Of a stretch of DNA of 17,293 nucleotides, positions 1-7,407 are shown piece by piece. This DNA is from UMGS363 sp051881775. GTDB taxonomy: Bacteria; Bacillota; Clostridia; Oscillospirales; Ruminococcaceae. Location: NCBI GenBank assembly GCA_051881775.1, contig JBJEQN010000041.1:1-17293 (forward strand). Direction: 5' to 3'. The notes under the pieces were generated by a model that did not search any database, was not told the origin of the DNA, and worked only from the letters and a program-made list of their open reading frames with translations. Numbering within the stretch: the first letter of the stretch is position 1; every line of letters starts with the position of its first letter. The position numbers were made by a program, and so were the translations under genes.

Positions 1-121
1 TGTTCAGCTGCGCAAATCCCGTTTTGACCATAGGAAATGCGCTTCCCCACAGCAGGCAGCATATCAATGCCCCAACACACGCCATAACAGGCGTTGCTAA
101 AATACTTTTTTTATCTTCCAT
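1..121 (-). CDS. DMT/EamA-family transporter, N-terminal fragment (cut by window edge)
   Basis: A minus-strand reading frame starts at ATG 121 and runs off position 1, giving about 40 residues. It has a short charged N-terminus (MEDKKS), then a hydrophobic segment containing LLWGSAFPMVKTG. The LWGS-F---K-G pattern at the end of the first helix is typical of the drug/metabolite transporter (EamA, RhaT-like) superfamily of ten-helix inner-membrane carriers; the substrate cannot be inferred. An AAAAAAGGA ribosome binding site lies at 137-145. An in-frame ATG at 136 abuts this site too closely, so 121 is preferred although its spacing (15 nt) is long. Repeat block 1 starts about 25 bp upstream of the start, so any promoter is either within the repeat or in that short gap. 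The family call rests only on the first helix. Confidence 0.6.
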   Translation of the reverse strand, partial: MEDKKSILATPVMACVGALICCLLWGSAFPMVKTGFAQLN

Positions 122-145
122 TTTGAGTTTAAACATCCTTTTTTC

Positions 146-426
146 AAGTTTGAAGTGTGGAGTTTTTTGAATTCGGAATTCGGAATGCGGAATTCGGAAT
201 TATGGGTGCTGCACAAAATAAATATTTTTTGTAGGGGACGGGTCTCCCGTCCCGTTTGCACCGAATTGGGTCTGATTGGTACGGTAAATTCGTTCACCTG
301 CGGGCGCACAATGTGCGCCCCTACAAAGAAATAACATCGCCGCAGGCGATACCATAATTCCACATTCCACTCTCCACATTCCAAATTAAAAATAATTCCG
401 AATTCCGCATTCCGAATTCCGAATTT
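146..426. repeat. Interspersed repeat block 1, MITE-like, with inverted arms and two hairpins
   Basis: The left arm has GGAATTC/GGAATGC units (about 170-201) and the right arm has the reverse complement (about 391-425). Inside are TGTAGGGG at 230-237 and its complement CCCCTACA at 318-325. The left hairpin is GGGACGGG-TCT-CCCGTCCC (235-253). The right hairpin is GGGCGCACA-A-TGTGCGCCC (302-320). A third stem ATCGCC-GCA-GGCGAT lies at 336-350, followed by a CT-rich arm (about 356-390). The block fills the gap between the transporter start and the end of the YkgJ-type gene. A 95-codon minus-strand reading frame here is repeat sequence and is not called. Confidence 0.85.
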
Positions 427-441
427 AAAAAATCTTCAAGC

Positions 442-933
442 TCAATAACCTTTTTTTACTTTTAGTATAGGATATCCATCCTGATAAGGCTTAACAATAT
501 CGGGGTTTTTCTCCGCTTCGGCAAAAATTTTTTCTCCAAGACCGTTTACTTCAAGCTCGTTAACAAGCTCCGACAGCGGCTTTTTGTACATTTCGGGGCA
601 GATAGAAGCAATGGAAATGACCTGCGCCCCGTTAAGCTCCATTATCCTGTACGGCCATATGCGGCAGTCAAAAGGCTTTTCGTCGCCAAGCCTGCATCCG
701 CTGCTTTTGTCAAGCATAGGGCAGTAATAAAGTTCGCCGCCCTCGCTTTCCGGCAGACATTTGAAAATGCGGCTGTTTCCCTTGCTGATAAATTCCGTTT
801 CGGGGTAAGCCGCCTTGACCTTGCCGTAAAGCTCATCGTCCACAACTGGAGTTTCCCATATATCGTATTTGTCAAAAACACAGCATATCCTGCACCTTGC
901 ACAATCATTTCCCGACAGTATATTTTTTAACAT
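442..933 (-). CDS. YkgJ-family (UPF0153-like) cysteine-cluster protein
   Basis: A 163-residue protein with the Cys pattern of the YkgJ/UPF0153 putative Zn/Fe-chelating family: C11-x2-C14-x2-C17-C18 near the N-terminus, then C59, C71, C80 and C90, the last in a KPFDCRIWPYR context typical of the family. The biochemical role of the family is not established; metal binding is inferred from the conserved cysteines. There is no signal peptide or membrane segment, so it should be cytoplasmic. The start is fixed by AAGGAGAA (938-945) five bases upstream of the ATG. It begins only 18 bp after the stop of the 3-methyladenine glycosylase on the same strand, so the two are probably co-transcribed. The reading frame ends about 15 bp from repeat block 1. 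Confidence 0.85.
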   Translation of the reverse strand: MLKNILSGNDCARCRICCVFDKYDIWETPVVDDELYGKVKAAYPETEFISKGNSRIFKCLPESEGGELYYCPMLDKSSGCRLGDEKPFDCRIWPYRIMELNGAQVISIASICPEMYKKPLSELVNELEVNGLGEKIFAEAEKNPDIVKPYQDGYPILKVKKGY

Positions 934-951
934 AATATTCTCCTTGTAAAA

Positions 952-1470
952 TTATTTTACCTTAAACCGCCATTCAATATCACGGTATTCGGGAGTAGCA
1001 TAGTTTATGCCCACTCTCGGCAAAGTGATAATTTCCGGGCGAAAGCCGTCGTCCTCTATCCATATATCCTTGTTTCCGTAAATGGGCTGACCGTTAAAGC
1101 TGCCGTCAATGGAAAGCCGCTTGGTCAGCTTTGCAGGACCGTCGTAGACCTCGCAGGCACGGAAAAGAACGCCTTGTGGAAAGTCCTTTTCACCCGTTAT
1201 AACGTTCATGAGCCAGTGCATACCGTAGCAAAGATAGACGTAAATTATCCCGGCTTCACCGTATAAAAGCTCCGTGCGCTTTGTCCTGCCCTTTGAAGCG
1301 TGGCAGGCGGTGTCTTCTTCACCACGGTAAGCCTCCGTTTCCGTTATCCGCAGGCGTATCACCTCGCCGTCCGGCATACGCCTTGCAATAATTTTCCCTG
1401 CAAGCTCCGGAGCAACTTCAAGGCAGTCACGGCGGAAGAAGCTGTAATCAAGAATTTTGTTATTATCCAT
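952..1470 (-). CDS. mpg: DNA-3-methyladenine glycosylase (MPG/AAG family)
   Basis: A base-excision repair glycosylase that removes alkylated purines such as 3-methyladenine. From the chosen start it has 172 residues, a little short for bacterial homologues (about 190-210). ITETEAYRG at 42-50 carries the catalytic Glu (E46) and the intercalating Tyr (Y48); H57 matches the conserved active-site His of human AAG by spacing. GIIYVYLCYGMHWLMNV follows, and the protein ends in PRVGI...WRFKVK, the normal C-terminus. The frame stays open upstream to 1566, but the extra 32 residues are translated repeat sequence. ATG 1470 (MDNNK), preceded by GGGAGAA about 11 bases upstream, is therefore the better start. 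It is followed within 18 bp by the YkgJ-type gene. Repeat block 2 lies less than 40 bp upstream, so its promoter may be in the repeat or upstream of rqcH. Confidence 0.9.
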   Translation of the reverse strand: MDNNKILDYSFFRRDCLEVAPELAGKIIARRMPDGEVIRLRITETEAYRGEEDTACHASKGRTKRTELLYGEAGIIYVYLCYGMHWLMNVITGEKDFPQGVLFRACEVYDGPAKLTKRLSIDGSFNGQPIYGNKDIWIEDDGFRPEIITLPRVGINYATPEYRDIEWRFKVK

Positions 1471-1507
1471 AAAATAACTGTTCTCCCTCATTTGTTTAAA
1501 GTTTTGT

Positions 1508-1800
1508 AATGTGGAATTATTTTTAATTTGGAATGTGGAGAGTGGAATGTGGAATTGTGGTATCACCTGCGGCGATGTTATTTCTCTGTAGGGGCTACAT
1601 TAATTATTTCATTTAGCGAAGCGCTTATAATTCCGAATTACGCATTCCGAATTCCGAATTTAAATCAATTCCACTTTCAACTTTCCAAATTCCACATTGA
1701 AATAAACTCCACTCTCCACTCTCCACACTTCAAACTTGTAAAAATTCCACTTTCAACTTTCCACTTTCCACATTGAAATAAGCTTCACTTTCCACTTTCA
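1508..1800. repeat. Interspersed repeat block 2, inverted arms, overlaps the 3' end of rqcH
   Basis: Left arm, purine-rich (GGAATGTGGAGAGTGGAATG, from about 1528). Next comes a slightly decayed stem ATCACC-TGC-GGCGAT (1562-1576), then TGTAGGGG (1587-1594) without its usual hairpin partner, then AGCGAAGCGC (1616-1625). The right side has ATTCCGAATT/GCATTCCG units and a long CT-rich arm (about 1665-1800) in which the 50-60-bp unit recurs. The right end runs into the last codons of rqcH. There is no credible gene within. Confidence 0.85.
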
Positions 1801-3536
1801 TCGGAGTTGGGATTAAGCGGAGTAACATAGACCGTGCGGTTGTTTGTGAAGATGACCATTCCCGGCTTTGCTCCGGCAGGCTTTTTAACGTACTTGATGT
1901 TAACGTAATCCACAGGCACCTGAGAGGAGTTTTTCGCCTTGCTATGATAAGCGGCAAGCCTTGCGGCGTAGAGGATAGTGTCGTCGGGAGGCACAGTGCC
2001 GTTTGTGCGGATAATAACGTGTGAGCCTGTTATATTTTTAACGTGGAGCCAGATGTCGGTCTTGTCCGCCAGCTTTGTTGTCAGCTTGTCGTTCTGCACG
2101 TTGTTCCTGCCGATAAGTATGGTGTAGCCGTCGGGTGAGGTGAATTCAAGGGGCGGACGGGATTTGGGCGGCTTGCCTTTAAGCCCTGCCGACTTAAGAT
2201 AACCCTGCCCTGCAAGCTCAAGGCGCAGCTCGTTCACCTCGTCCTCGCTGTTTGTTCTGGTGAGAGCGTCAAAAACACTGTCAATGTAAGCAAGCTCCTC
2301 CTCGCCCTGTTTTATACGGGCGGTGAGCATTTTTTCGGCGGTGTCCATTTTGCGGTATTCGCCGTAATATTTCTGCATATTCTGAGAGGGGGTAAGCCGC
2401 TTGTCAAGTTCAATTTTCATCTGCGGACAGTCCGGCTCATAGAAGTTTTCCACCGTGACCTCGTTCATGCCCTTTTCAATGCGGTAAAGATTTGCGGATA
2501 GCAGGTCGCCTTTCAGTTTAAGAACATCCCTTTTTTCGGAGTTTTTCAGTTCTTCCTTTTGAACAGCGATACGCCTTGCGATGCGGTCGGTGGTATTCAG
2601 CAGCAGGCGGTAAAGGTCCTGAGAGCGCTGCTTCATGCGTGAAATGCTGTCTCTCTCGGCGTAGAAATAGTCAAGCACTGCGCAGGCGGAGTCAAACTGC
2701 TTTGTCACCATCAAAGCGCCGTACTGGGAGATCTGCATAAAGGCAAAATCCTTAAGCAAGCCCTCCTTGTCCTTGACAACGGTGTAGATATTTGCGCCGT
2801 TTTTCAGTTCCTCAGCCGTTTTCTTTATAACAAAGCAAAGCCTGTCAAGCATATCGGGGGTAAGAGTGCTTTTCAGAGGCGAATCGCCCTTTGCGGCATA
2901 AAATACCCATTCTCTTGCCACAATAGGGGATAAGCCTTCAAATACGCCGATAAGCGACTTTGCAAGGTCGCCGTCGGGCTGACCGTCCAAGGCGGAAGAA
3001 ATGTCTTCCCGTGAGCAGCTGCGGAAGTCCAGACGGCTTTTTTTGGGCGGAAGGGTATAGGTAATGCCGGGCAGAATGGGACGTTCACGGGACATTTCCG
3101 TGTCAACCCTTTTGATGCTGTCAATTACCTTGCCTTCGCCGTTTATAACGATGATATTTGAGCAGCGACCCATTATCTCTGCGGCAAGAGTGACTTTAAC
3201 TATATCTCCAAGCTCGTTCATTGCTTCAAAGTCGAAATATATGGCACGTTCCAGCCCGTCCTGACGAATATCAAGCAGACGTGCGTTTCCCAGATGCTTG
3301 CGCAGCAGCATACAGAACATAGGTGGAACTTTTGGGTTTTCCACCGCTTCTTTTGTTATGTGAACACGGGCGGAGCCTGCCGAAGCAGAAAGCATAAGCC
3401 GTTCCGCACCGCTCCTTGTGCGCATGGTTATGATTATTTCTTCACGGGAGGGCTGGGCAATCTTGTCCACCCTGCCGCCGATAAGAACGGAAAGTTCGTT
3501 TTTTACACAGTTAAGAAAAATACCGTCGAGAGCCAT
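1785..3536 (-). CDS. rqcH: RqcH, NFACT-family ribosome quality-control factor
   Basis: A 583-residue homologue of bacterial RqcH (YloA/FbpA, related to eukaryotic Rqc2/NEMF). The family binds obstructed 50S-peptidyl-tRNA complexes and directs C-terminal alanine tailing of stalled chains. The N-terminal NFACT-N region opens MALDGIFL and has GRVDKIAQPSREEI at 21-34. A long charged helical middle follows (about 280-440). The C-terminal NFACT-R region includes GYTILIGRNN and DIWLHVKNITGSHVIIR. The Asp-Arg pair important in B. subtilis RqcH aligns with E96-R97 here, a conservative change. Start ATG 3536 is set by GGAGGT (3542-3547); in-frame upstream ATGs are rejected because they lie inside the promoter at 3567-3595. 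The stop codon and about the last four codons (E-S-G-K) are repeat-type sequence. Confidence 0.93.
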   Translation of the reverse strand: MALDGIFLNCVKNELSVLIGGRVDKIAQPSREEIIITMRTRSGAERLMLSASAGSARVHITKEAVENPKVPPMFCMLLRKHLGNARLLDIRQDGLERAIYFDFEAMNELGDIVKVTLAAEIMGRCSNIIVINGEGKVIDSIKRVDTEMSRERPILPGITYTLPPKKSRLDFRSCSREDISSALDGQPDGDLAKSLIGVFEGLSPIVAREWVFYAAKGDSPLKSTLTPDMLDRLCFVIKKTAEELKNGANIYTVVKDKEGLLKDFAFMQISQYGALMVTKQFDSACAVLDYFYAERDSISRMKQRSQDLYRLLLNTTDRIARRIAVQKEELKNSEKRDVLKLKGDLLSANLYRIEKGMNEVTVENFYEPDCPQMKIELDKRLTPSQNMQKYYGEYRKMDTAEKMLTARIKQGEEELAYIDSVFDALTRTNSEDEVNELRLELAGQGYLKSAGLKGKPPKSRPPLEFTSPDGYTILIGRNNVQNDKLTTKLADKTDIWLHVKNITGSHVIIRTNGTVPPDDTILYAARLAAYHSKAKNSSQVPVDYVNIKYVKKPAGAKPGMVIFTNNRTVYVTPLNPNSDESGK

Positions 3537-3566
3537 TTTGTACCTCCGATAAAAATACATAGCTTT

Positions 3567-3595
3567 ATTATACCACATATATTTGAATTTGTCAT
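3567..3595 (-). promoter_or_regulatory. Promoter for rqcH
   Basis: On the minus strand: -35 ATGACA (3595-3590), a 17-bp spacer, and -10 TATAAT (3572-3567) preceded by TGG, which makes it an extended -10. Predicted start is near 3560, giving a leader of about 24 nt with the GGAGGT site. It is divergent from the plus-strand promoter at 3629-3657. Confidence 0.75.
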
Positions 3596-3628
3596 CAATA
3601 AAAATATTACCGCACAAAAACTGCGGCG

Positions 3629-3657
3629 TTGACTTGCACAGGCAGCTGTGATATAAT
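3629..3657 (+). promoter_or_regulatory. Strong sigma-A-type promoter with inverted repeat in its spacer
   Basis: TTGACT (3629-3634), a 17-bp spacer, TATAAT (3652-3657), with TG at 3649-3650 making an extended -10. The spacer holds CACAG-GCAG-CTGTG (3637-3650), and another inverted repeat CCGCA-CAAAAAC-TGCGG (3610-3626) lies just upstream of the -35; either could be an operator. The next plus-strand gene starts at 4013, so the leader would be about 350 nt and would contain repeat block 3. Confidence 0.7.
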
Positions 3658-3676
3658 TAAATGATATAAGTGTGAA

Positions 3677-3921
3677 GCTTTATTTCAATTTGGAATTTGA
3701 AGAAGTTTGAAGTGTGAGGAGTGAAGTTTATTTCAATGTGGAGTGTGGAGAGTGGAATGTGGAATTATGGTATCGCCTGCGGCGATTTATTTTTAAATTC
3801 GGACGAAAAAACCATTTCATATATAAAAATGAATAGCAAAATACCCATAATTCCGAATTACGCATTCCGAATTCCGAATTAAGACAATTCCACTTTCAAC
3901 TTTCAACTTTCCACACTTAAA
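3677..3921. repeat. Interspersed repeat block 3, inverted arms
   Basis: The left purine-rich arm (3677-3768) includes GAAGTTTGAAGTGTGAGGAG and TTTATTTCAATGTGG units. The stem ATCGCC-TGC-GGCGAT is perfect (3772-3786). A short unique AT-rich centre (about 3800-3850) has no TGTAGGGG hairpin. The right arm has CATAATTCCG/GCATTCCG units and then CT-rich sequence to about 3921. Together with 3930-4012 (no feature seen apart from a small TCCCA-TT-TGGGA hairpin near 3928-3939) it fills the 476-bp gap between rqcH and the Ntn hydrolase gene. Confidence 0.85.
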
Positions 3922-4012
3922 CAACTTCCCATTTGGGAGATGACCTGTAACCCGGATCTTATCATACAGCACGGCTTGAAAATATATCTGACACACCAAG
4001 AAAGGACATAAA

Positions 4013-5686
4013 ATGAAAAGAAATAAAAAAGCTATTATCATAACCGCAATAATTATTTTAGCGTCTGTTTTGCTGATCGCATTTGGCATATGGGGCGATA
4101 TGATACGAAATTATGTATATCGATCTAAAGAGGAATTCTATCCCACTAAAGTTACTGCCGATAATATCGGTAAAAAATATCGAATAGCTATTATTGAAGC
4201 TACAATAGATGTTGAGCCGGAAAATTTCTATTTTCAGGTTCTGGCAGACCCGAATGTGTCTGAGGAGAATTACGAAGCCTTCTGGTTCGGGCTGGATATG
4301 AGAAAGATCGCTCAAAAGGAGGCTGCCATGTTATTGTCAGCCTCGGAAAACTGTGAAGAATGTTATTTCACGGGTATTCTCCGTAAATATGACACGGAGT
4401 TTGAGCAGCAGGCAAAGTCTTCGCTTGAATCCTGGGCAGAAGAATATTATGATGAGAACGTGGAGCTTTTCAAAGAATACTTTGCTGAGATCACAAGGGA
4501 GAAGTTTATCGAAAATGAGCTTAGTGCCTTTACATCCTATTATTTTGAGGTTACTGACGTAAATATCCCAAAACCTTTTAACGGAACTCCATATATAGTG
4601 AGCAGTGGGATAATTCTTTTCTATGCGCTGATTTTTGAGATATGTTTTGTTTTTAAGCTGAAGAAAAGAAAGATAATTCCTTCTGTATTTGCTGTACTTG
4701 TCATTATTTCGGGAACTGCATCTGTAATTTTGTTTGATCATATCAGAACAGCTGTATCGGTCAAAGAAGTCGGTCCGGGGCTTTATACCATGATAAATTA
4801 CGAATGTACCAATACTCAGTGCATGATAGATGCAAATATGCAGAGCATAGATGATTTTGTGGATTGGGTGCTGAAGGAGCATTTCTTTAATATTCCGTTT
4901 GAAGTCGACAGATCGAATTTTGCTTGTGCGGCATTTGCGGCTGCTGCTCCCGATGGAGACCATTTATTCGGCAGAAATTTTGATTACGACAGTACGGATA
5001 CGGTGCTTGTTTATTCTCACCCAAAAGACGGCTATGCTTCTATCGGTATGGCTGATATGGCATTTGTGGAGGTTGGCGACGGTCAGCAAACGAGCGCCGA
5101 TTCAATTATGGGCAGGTCATTGATGATAGTGCTTCCTTATGCCATAATGGACGGAATAAACGAGAAAGGACTTGGTGTAGGTATTCTTGAATTAGTGACC
5201 GATGAAATTCACGAGGACGAAGGAAAGCCCGATATTCTCATATTCTCGGCTTTAAGAGCGATTCTCGATAAATGCGCAACTGTAGATGAAGCGATAGAAT
5301 TTCTCGATGCCTATGATGTTCATTCCGACCTTGGAAACGCTTATCATCTCTTTGTTACCGACAGATCGGGGGCATATGCCGTGATCGAATGGCTGGACGG
5401 AGAGATGATCGCAAACAGGATACCTGCCGTTACAAATACTGTTGTAACACCCGGAGAGCATTATGGCAAGGGGCAGGCAGATGACAGATTTGATAAGATC
5501 ATGGACGCATTAAGCTCTGCCGACAGCGTTACGGCTGATGAGGCTATGGATATTCTTGAACTGGCAAAACAAGAAAACCTTACCGAATGGTCCTGTGTAT
5601 ATGATCTTGATGATTTCAGTGTGGATATCTGTCTTGATGTTAATTATGATAATGTGTACAGCTTTAAAGGAAGTGATTTTGAATAA
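4013..5686 (+). CDS. Membrane-anchored choloylglycine-hydrolase-type Ntn hydrolase (linear amide C-N hydrolase)
   Basis: 557 residues. The C-terminal part (from about 250) resembles the penicillin V acylase/bile salt hydrolase/acid ceramidase superfamily, which cleaves linear amide bonds with an N-terminal Cys nucleophile. The likely nucleophile is C305 in NFACAAF, followed by DGDHLFGRNFDYD (314-326), the family's G-x-x-RNxD motif, and later by an AVTNTVVTPG segment resembling the conserved Asn region. The N-terminal 250 residues are unusual: a helix at 7-27, about 165 residues rich in acidic and aromatic residues, then two helices (about 192-214 and 220-241) joined by KLKKRK. Positive-inside reasoning places the middle region and the catalytic domain outside the cell. 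C305 would need processing to become N-terminal. Substrate unknown. RBS AAAGGA, seven bases before ATG. No close downstream terminator is seen. Confidence 0.78.
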   Translation: MKRNKKAIIITAIIILASVLLIAFGIWGDMIRNYVYRSKEEFYPTKVTADNIGKKYRIAIIEATIDVEPENFYFQVLADPNVSEENYEAFWFGLDMRKIAQKEAAMLLSASENCEECYFTGILRKYDTEFEQQAKSSLESWAEEYYDENVELFKEYFAEITREKFIENELSAFTSYYFEVTDVNIPKPFNGTPYIVSSGIILFYALIFEICFVFKLKKRKIIPSVFAVLVIISGTASVILFDHIRTAVSVKEVGPGLYTMINYECTNTQCMIDANMQSIDDFVDWVLKEHFFNIPFEVDRSNFACAAFAAAAPDGDHLFGRNFDYDSTDTVLVYSHPKDGYASIGMADMAFVEVGDGQQTSADSIMGRSLMIVLPYAIMDGINEKGLGVGILELVTDEIHEDEGKPDILIFSALRAILDKCATVDEAIEFLDAYDVHSDLGNAYHLFVTDRSGAYAVIEWLDGEMIANRIPAVTNTVVTPGEHYGKGQADDRFDKIMDALSSADSVTADEAMDILELAKQENLTEWSCVYDLDDFSVDICLDVNYDNVYSFKGSDFE

Positions 5687-5700
5687 GGATATGTTCCAAC

Positions 5701-5760
5701 AAATTCCCATTCCGAATTCAAACAATTTCACTTTCCACTTTCCAAATTCCACATTAAAAC
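5701..5760. repeat. Interspersed repeat block 4, single CT-rich arm
   Basis: A short solo arm: CATTCCGAATTC, then CACTTTCCACTTTCC and AATTCCACATT. It has no inverted partner or hairpin. It starts about 15 bp after the Ntn hydrolase stop codon and ends next to the duplicated 35-bp leader that precedes the antiporter. Confidence 0.75.
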
Positions 5761-5765
5761 AAATA

Positions 5766-5800
5766 TCACGCTAAAAAATTTTTCGGGAGATGTAAAGATG
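5766..5800 (+). promoter_or_regulatory. Duplicated translation leader, copy 1 (antiporter)
   Basis: TCACGCTAAAAAA, five T, then CGGGAGATGTAAAGATG ending at the antiporter ATG. It matches 7409-7442 apart from one A in the A-run. GGGAG is the presumed Shine-Dalgarno sequence. Both copies lie directly after a CT-rich repeat arm, although the two genes they serve are unrelated. Confidence 0.8.
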
Positions 5801-7012
5801 CTTTTTTTAAGATGGATCTGCGTATTGGCGGCGGCATTTATTGCAGGAAAACTTATTGCAAAGATAAAAATGCCCTCCATACTTGGTTGGCTGATAGTCG
5901 GTATGATACTCGGACCTCACGCTGTCGGGCTTATGCCGCAGACGGTCATTGATTCACAATGGTATAAGCTTATCATTACATGGATGCAATGCGCCTTCGG
6001 ACTGATGCTTGGTACGGAGCTTATATGGAAGAAGATAAAAAACTACGGCAAGGCTTTGATAGCAACGACTCTGGCGCAGTCTCTCGGTACGTTTTTATTT
6101 GTATCACTGGTTTTTGGCGTTGTATTTTATTTTACGGGAGTACCCGTTTATCTTGCGTTTGCCTTTGGCGGTATCGCACTTGCCACCGCTCCTGCTCCTG
6201 CCTTGTCTATCGTTCAGGAGTTCCACACCTCGGGGTCGGTCACCGACACGCTTATCCCTATGGCGGTATTGGATGATATTGTAGGTATAGCTGTATTTTT
6301 TACGGTAAATTCCTTTATTGCAAGAACTGTATCGGGCGGTACTGTTCCGCTGTATATGATACCTGTTATGATATTTCTTCCCATTATCATTGGTGCCGTT
6401 GTCGGATTTGCGGCAGGAAAAATACTTCAGAGGGATATAGGAAAGGCAGGTATAATGGCGGTGCTGCTGGGAGGCATTACGCTTACAGCTGCAATAGGAC
6501 TTGTCCTTAACAAAACGGTATTTACAAATATTGCGCTGAATTATATGCTTATGGGTGTTGCGTTTTCTGCTGTGTTCTCCAATATGCTTACGGAAGAAAA
6601 GCTGGAGGGAGCGGTGCAGCTGTTTCATCCTGTTCTTGCGGTCAGTCTGCTGGCGGCAATTGTGGATCTCGGTGCGCCTTTGGATTATCACCTTATCCTT
6701 GGAGCAGGCGTTTATACCTTTGTATACATCGTGTCACGCATATGCGGAAAATACGTCGGTGCAAGGCTTGGAGCAAAGTTTACCAAAATGCCGGATACAG
6801 TACAGAAATTCCTCGGACTTACCCTGCTGCCCCATTCGGGTGTTTCATTGGTTTTCACGGGGATCATCAGTTCCGTGCTGGCGGCGTCGGAGCCGGAGCT
6901 TGCTTCCATAGTAACGGGTACGATCGCAGCTGCTGCGGTCATAAACGAGATAATTGCCGTAATTGCTGCGAAAAAGGGCTTTGAGCTTGCCGGAGAAATA
7001 AAGAAAAACTAA
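5798..7012 (+). CDS. Cation:proton antiporter (Na+/H+ exchanger fold, CPA2-like)
   Basis: 404 residues, almost entirely hydrophobic with about 11-13 predicted helices, no signal peptide, and no C-terminal TrkA/RCK domain, so it is a membrane-only antiporter rather than a full Kef channel. Family marks: MPSILGWLIVGMILGP (25-40), the first-helix pattern of the PF00999 family; GGIALATAPAPALSI (124-138), the unwound-helix motif; and MAVLDDIVGIAVFF (155-168), whose D159-D160 are the likely ion-carrying acidic pair. It should exchange Na+ or K+ for protons across the cytoplasmic membrane; which ion cannot be told from sequence. The ATG follows GGGAG in the duplicated leader at 5766-5800. A terminator-like hairpin follows the stop. 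Confidence 0.9.
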   Translation: MLFLRWICVLAAAFIAGKLIAKIKMPSILGWLIVGMILGPHAVGLMPQTVIDSQWYKLIITWMQCAFGLMLGTELIWKKIKNYGKALIATTLAQSLGTFLFVSLVFGVVFYFTGVPVYLAFAFGGIALATAPAPALSIVQEFHTSGSVTDTLIPMAVLDDIVGIAVFFTVNSFIARTVSGGTVPLYMIPVMIFLPIIIGAVVGFAAGKILQRDIGKAGIMAVLLGGITLTAAIGLVLNKTVFTNIALNYMLMGVAFSAVFSNMLTEEKLEGAVQLFHPVLAVSLLAAIVDLGAPLDYHLILGAGVYTFVYIVSRICGKYVGARLGAKFTKMPDTVQKFLGLTLLPHSGVSLVFTGIISSVLAASEPELASIVTGTIAAAAVINEIIAVIAAKKGFELAGEIKKN

Positions 7013-7042
7013 GGCAATAACGCAAAACGGCTTTGTGCGTTC

Positions 7043-7071
7043 TCTGACCTTTGTATCGTCAGATTTTATTT
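7043..7071 (+). terminator. Probable intrinsic terminator after the antiporter
   Basis: Stem TCTGAC (7043-7048), a nine-base loop, GTCAGA (7058-7063), then TTTTATTT. A second small hairpin, AACGCA/TGCGTT, lies just upstream (7019-7041). The stems are short, so strength is uncertain. Confidence 0.5.
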
Positions 7072-7402
7072 AAATGTGGAGTGTGGAGAGTGGAATGTGG
7101 AATTTGAAGAAGTTTGAAGTGTGAGGAGTGGAGAGTGAAGTTTATTTCAATGTGGAATTATTTTTAATTTGGAATGTGGAGAGTGGAAAGTGGAATTTGA
7201 AGGAGTTTGAAGTGTGAGGAGTGGAGAGTGAAGTTTATTTCAATGTGGAAAGTTGAAAGTGGAATTATGTTTTTCCTGCGGAAGCAAATTAAAATATTAG
7301 TCGGCGCAAGCCGACACCATAAATTCCACATTCCACTCTCCACACTCCACATTCAAACAAACTTCACTCCTCACTCTTCACTCTCCACACTTCACACTTA
7401 TA
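7072..7402. repeat. Interspersed repeat block 5, inverted arms with internal 93-bp duplication
   Basis: The purine-rich left side contains the same 59-bp unit twice, 7099-7157 and 7192-7250, offset by 93 bp with one mismatch. Then follows a stem GTCGGC-GCAA-GCCGAC (7300-7315) and a CT-rich right side (7322-7396). No gene is seen in the 427-bp gap between antiporter and NTF2-like gene; the overlapping reading frames on both strands are translated repeat. Confidence 0.88.
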
Positions 7403-7407
7403 AAATT

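Noticed and set aside
230..255. The GGGACGGG hairpin as an intrinsic terminator
   Set aside because: The stem is strong but no T-tract follows on either strand next to it, and it recurs as part of a dispersed element.
97..384. A 95-codon minus-strand frame starting MECGEWNVELWY
   Set aside because: It is translated repeat block 1. The same peptide start appears from other repeat copies (plus strand at 1528; a close variant on the minus strand at 14851), and there is no proper ribosome binding site.
146..426. A CRISPR array
   Set aside because: The repeated units are irregular, have inverted arms and lack uniform spacers; no cas gene is near.
1528..1776. An 82-codon plus-strand frame
   Set aside because: It lies entirely within repeat block 2 and encodes low-complexity Phe/His/Ser/Pro-rich repeat translation.
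3817..4089. A 90-codon minus-strand frame
   Set aside because: It is half repeat block 3 and half antisense to the start of the Ntn hydrolase gene.
4337..4963. A 208-codon minus-strand frame
   Set aside because: Antisense to a clear coding gene, rich in Arg/Lys/Cys, with no recognisable domain.
6104..6691. A 195-codon minus-strand frame
   Set aside because: Antisense to the antiporter. Its composition (Arg, Asn, His, Tyr) is that of a shadow frame.
7168..7402. Overlapping frames on both strands before the NTF2-like gene
   Set aside because: Both are translations of repeat block 5.
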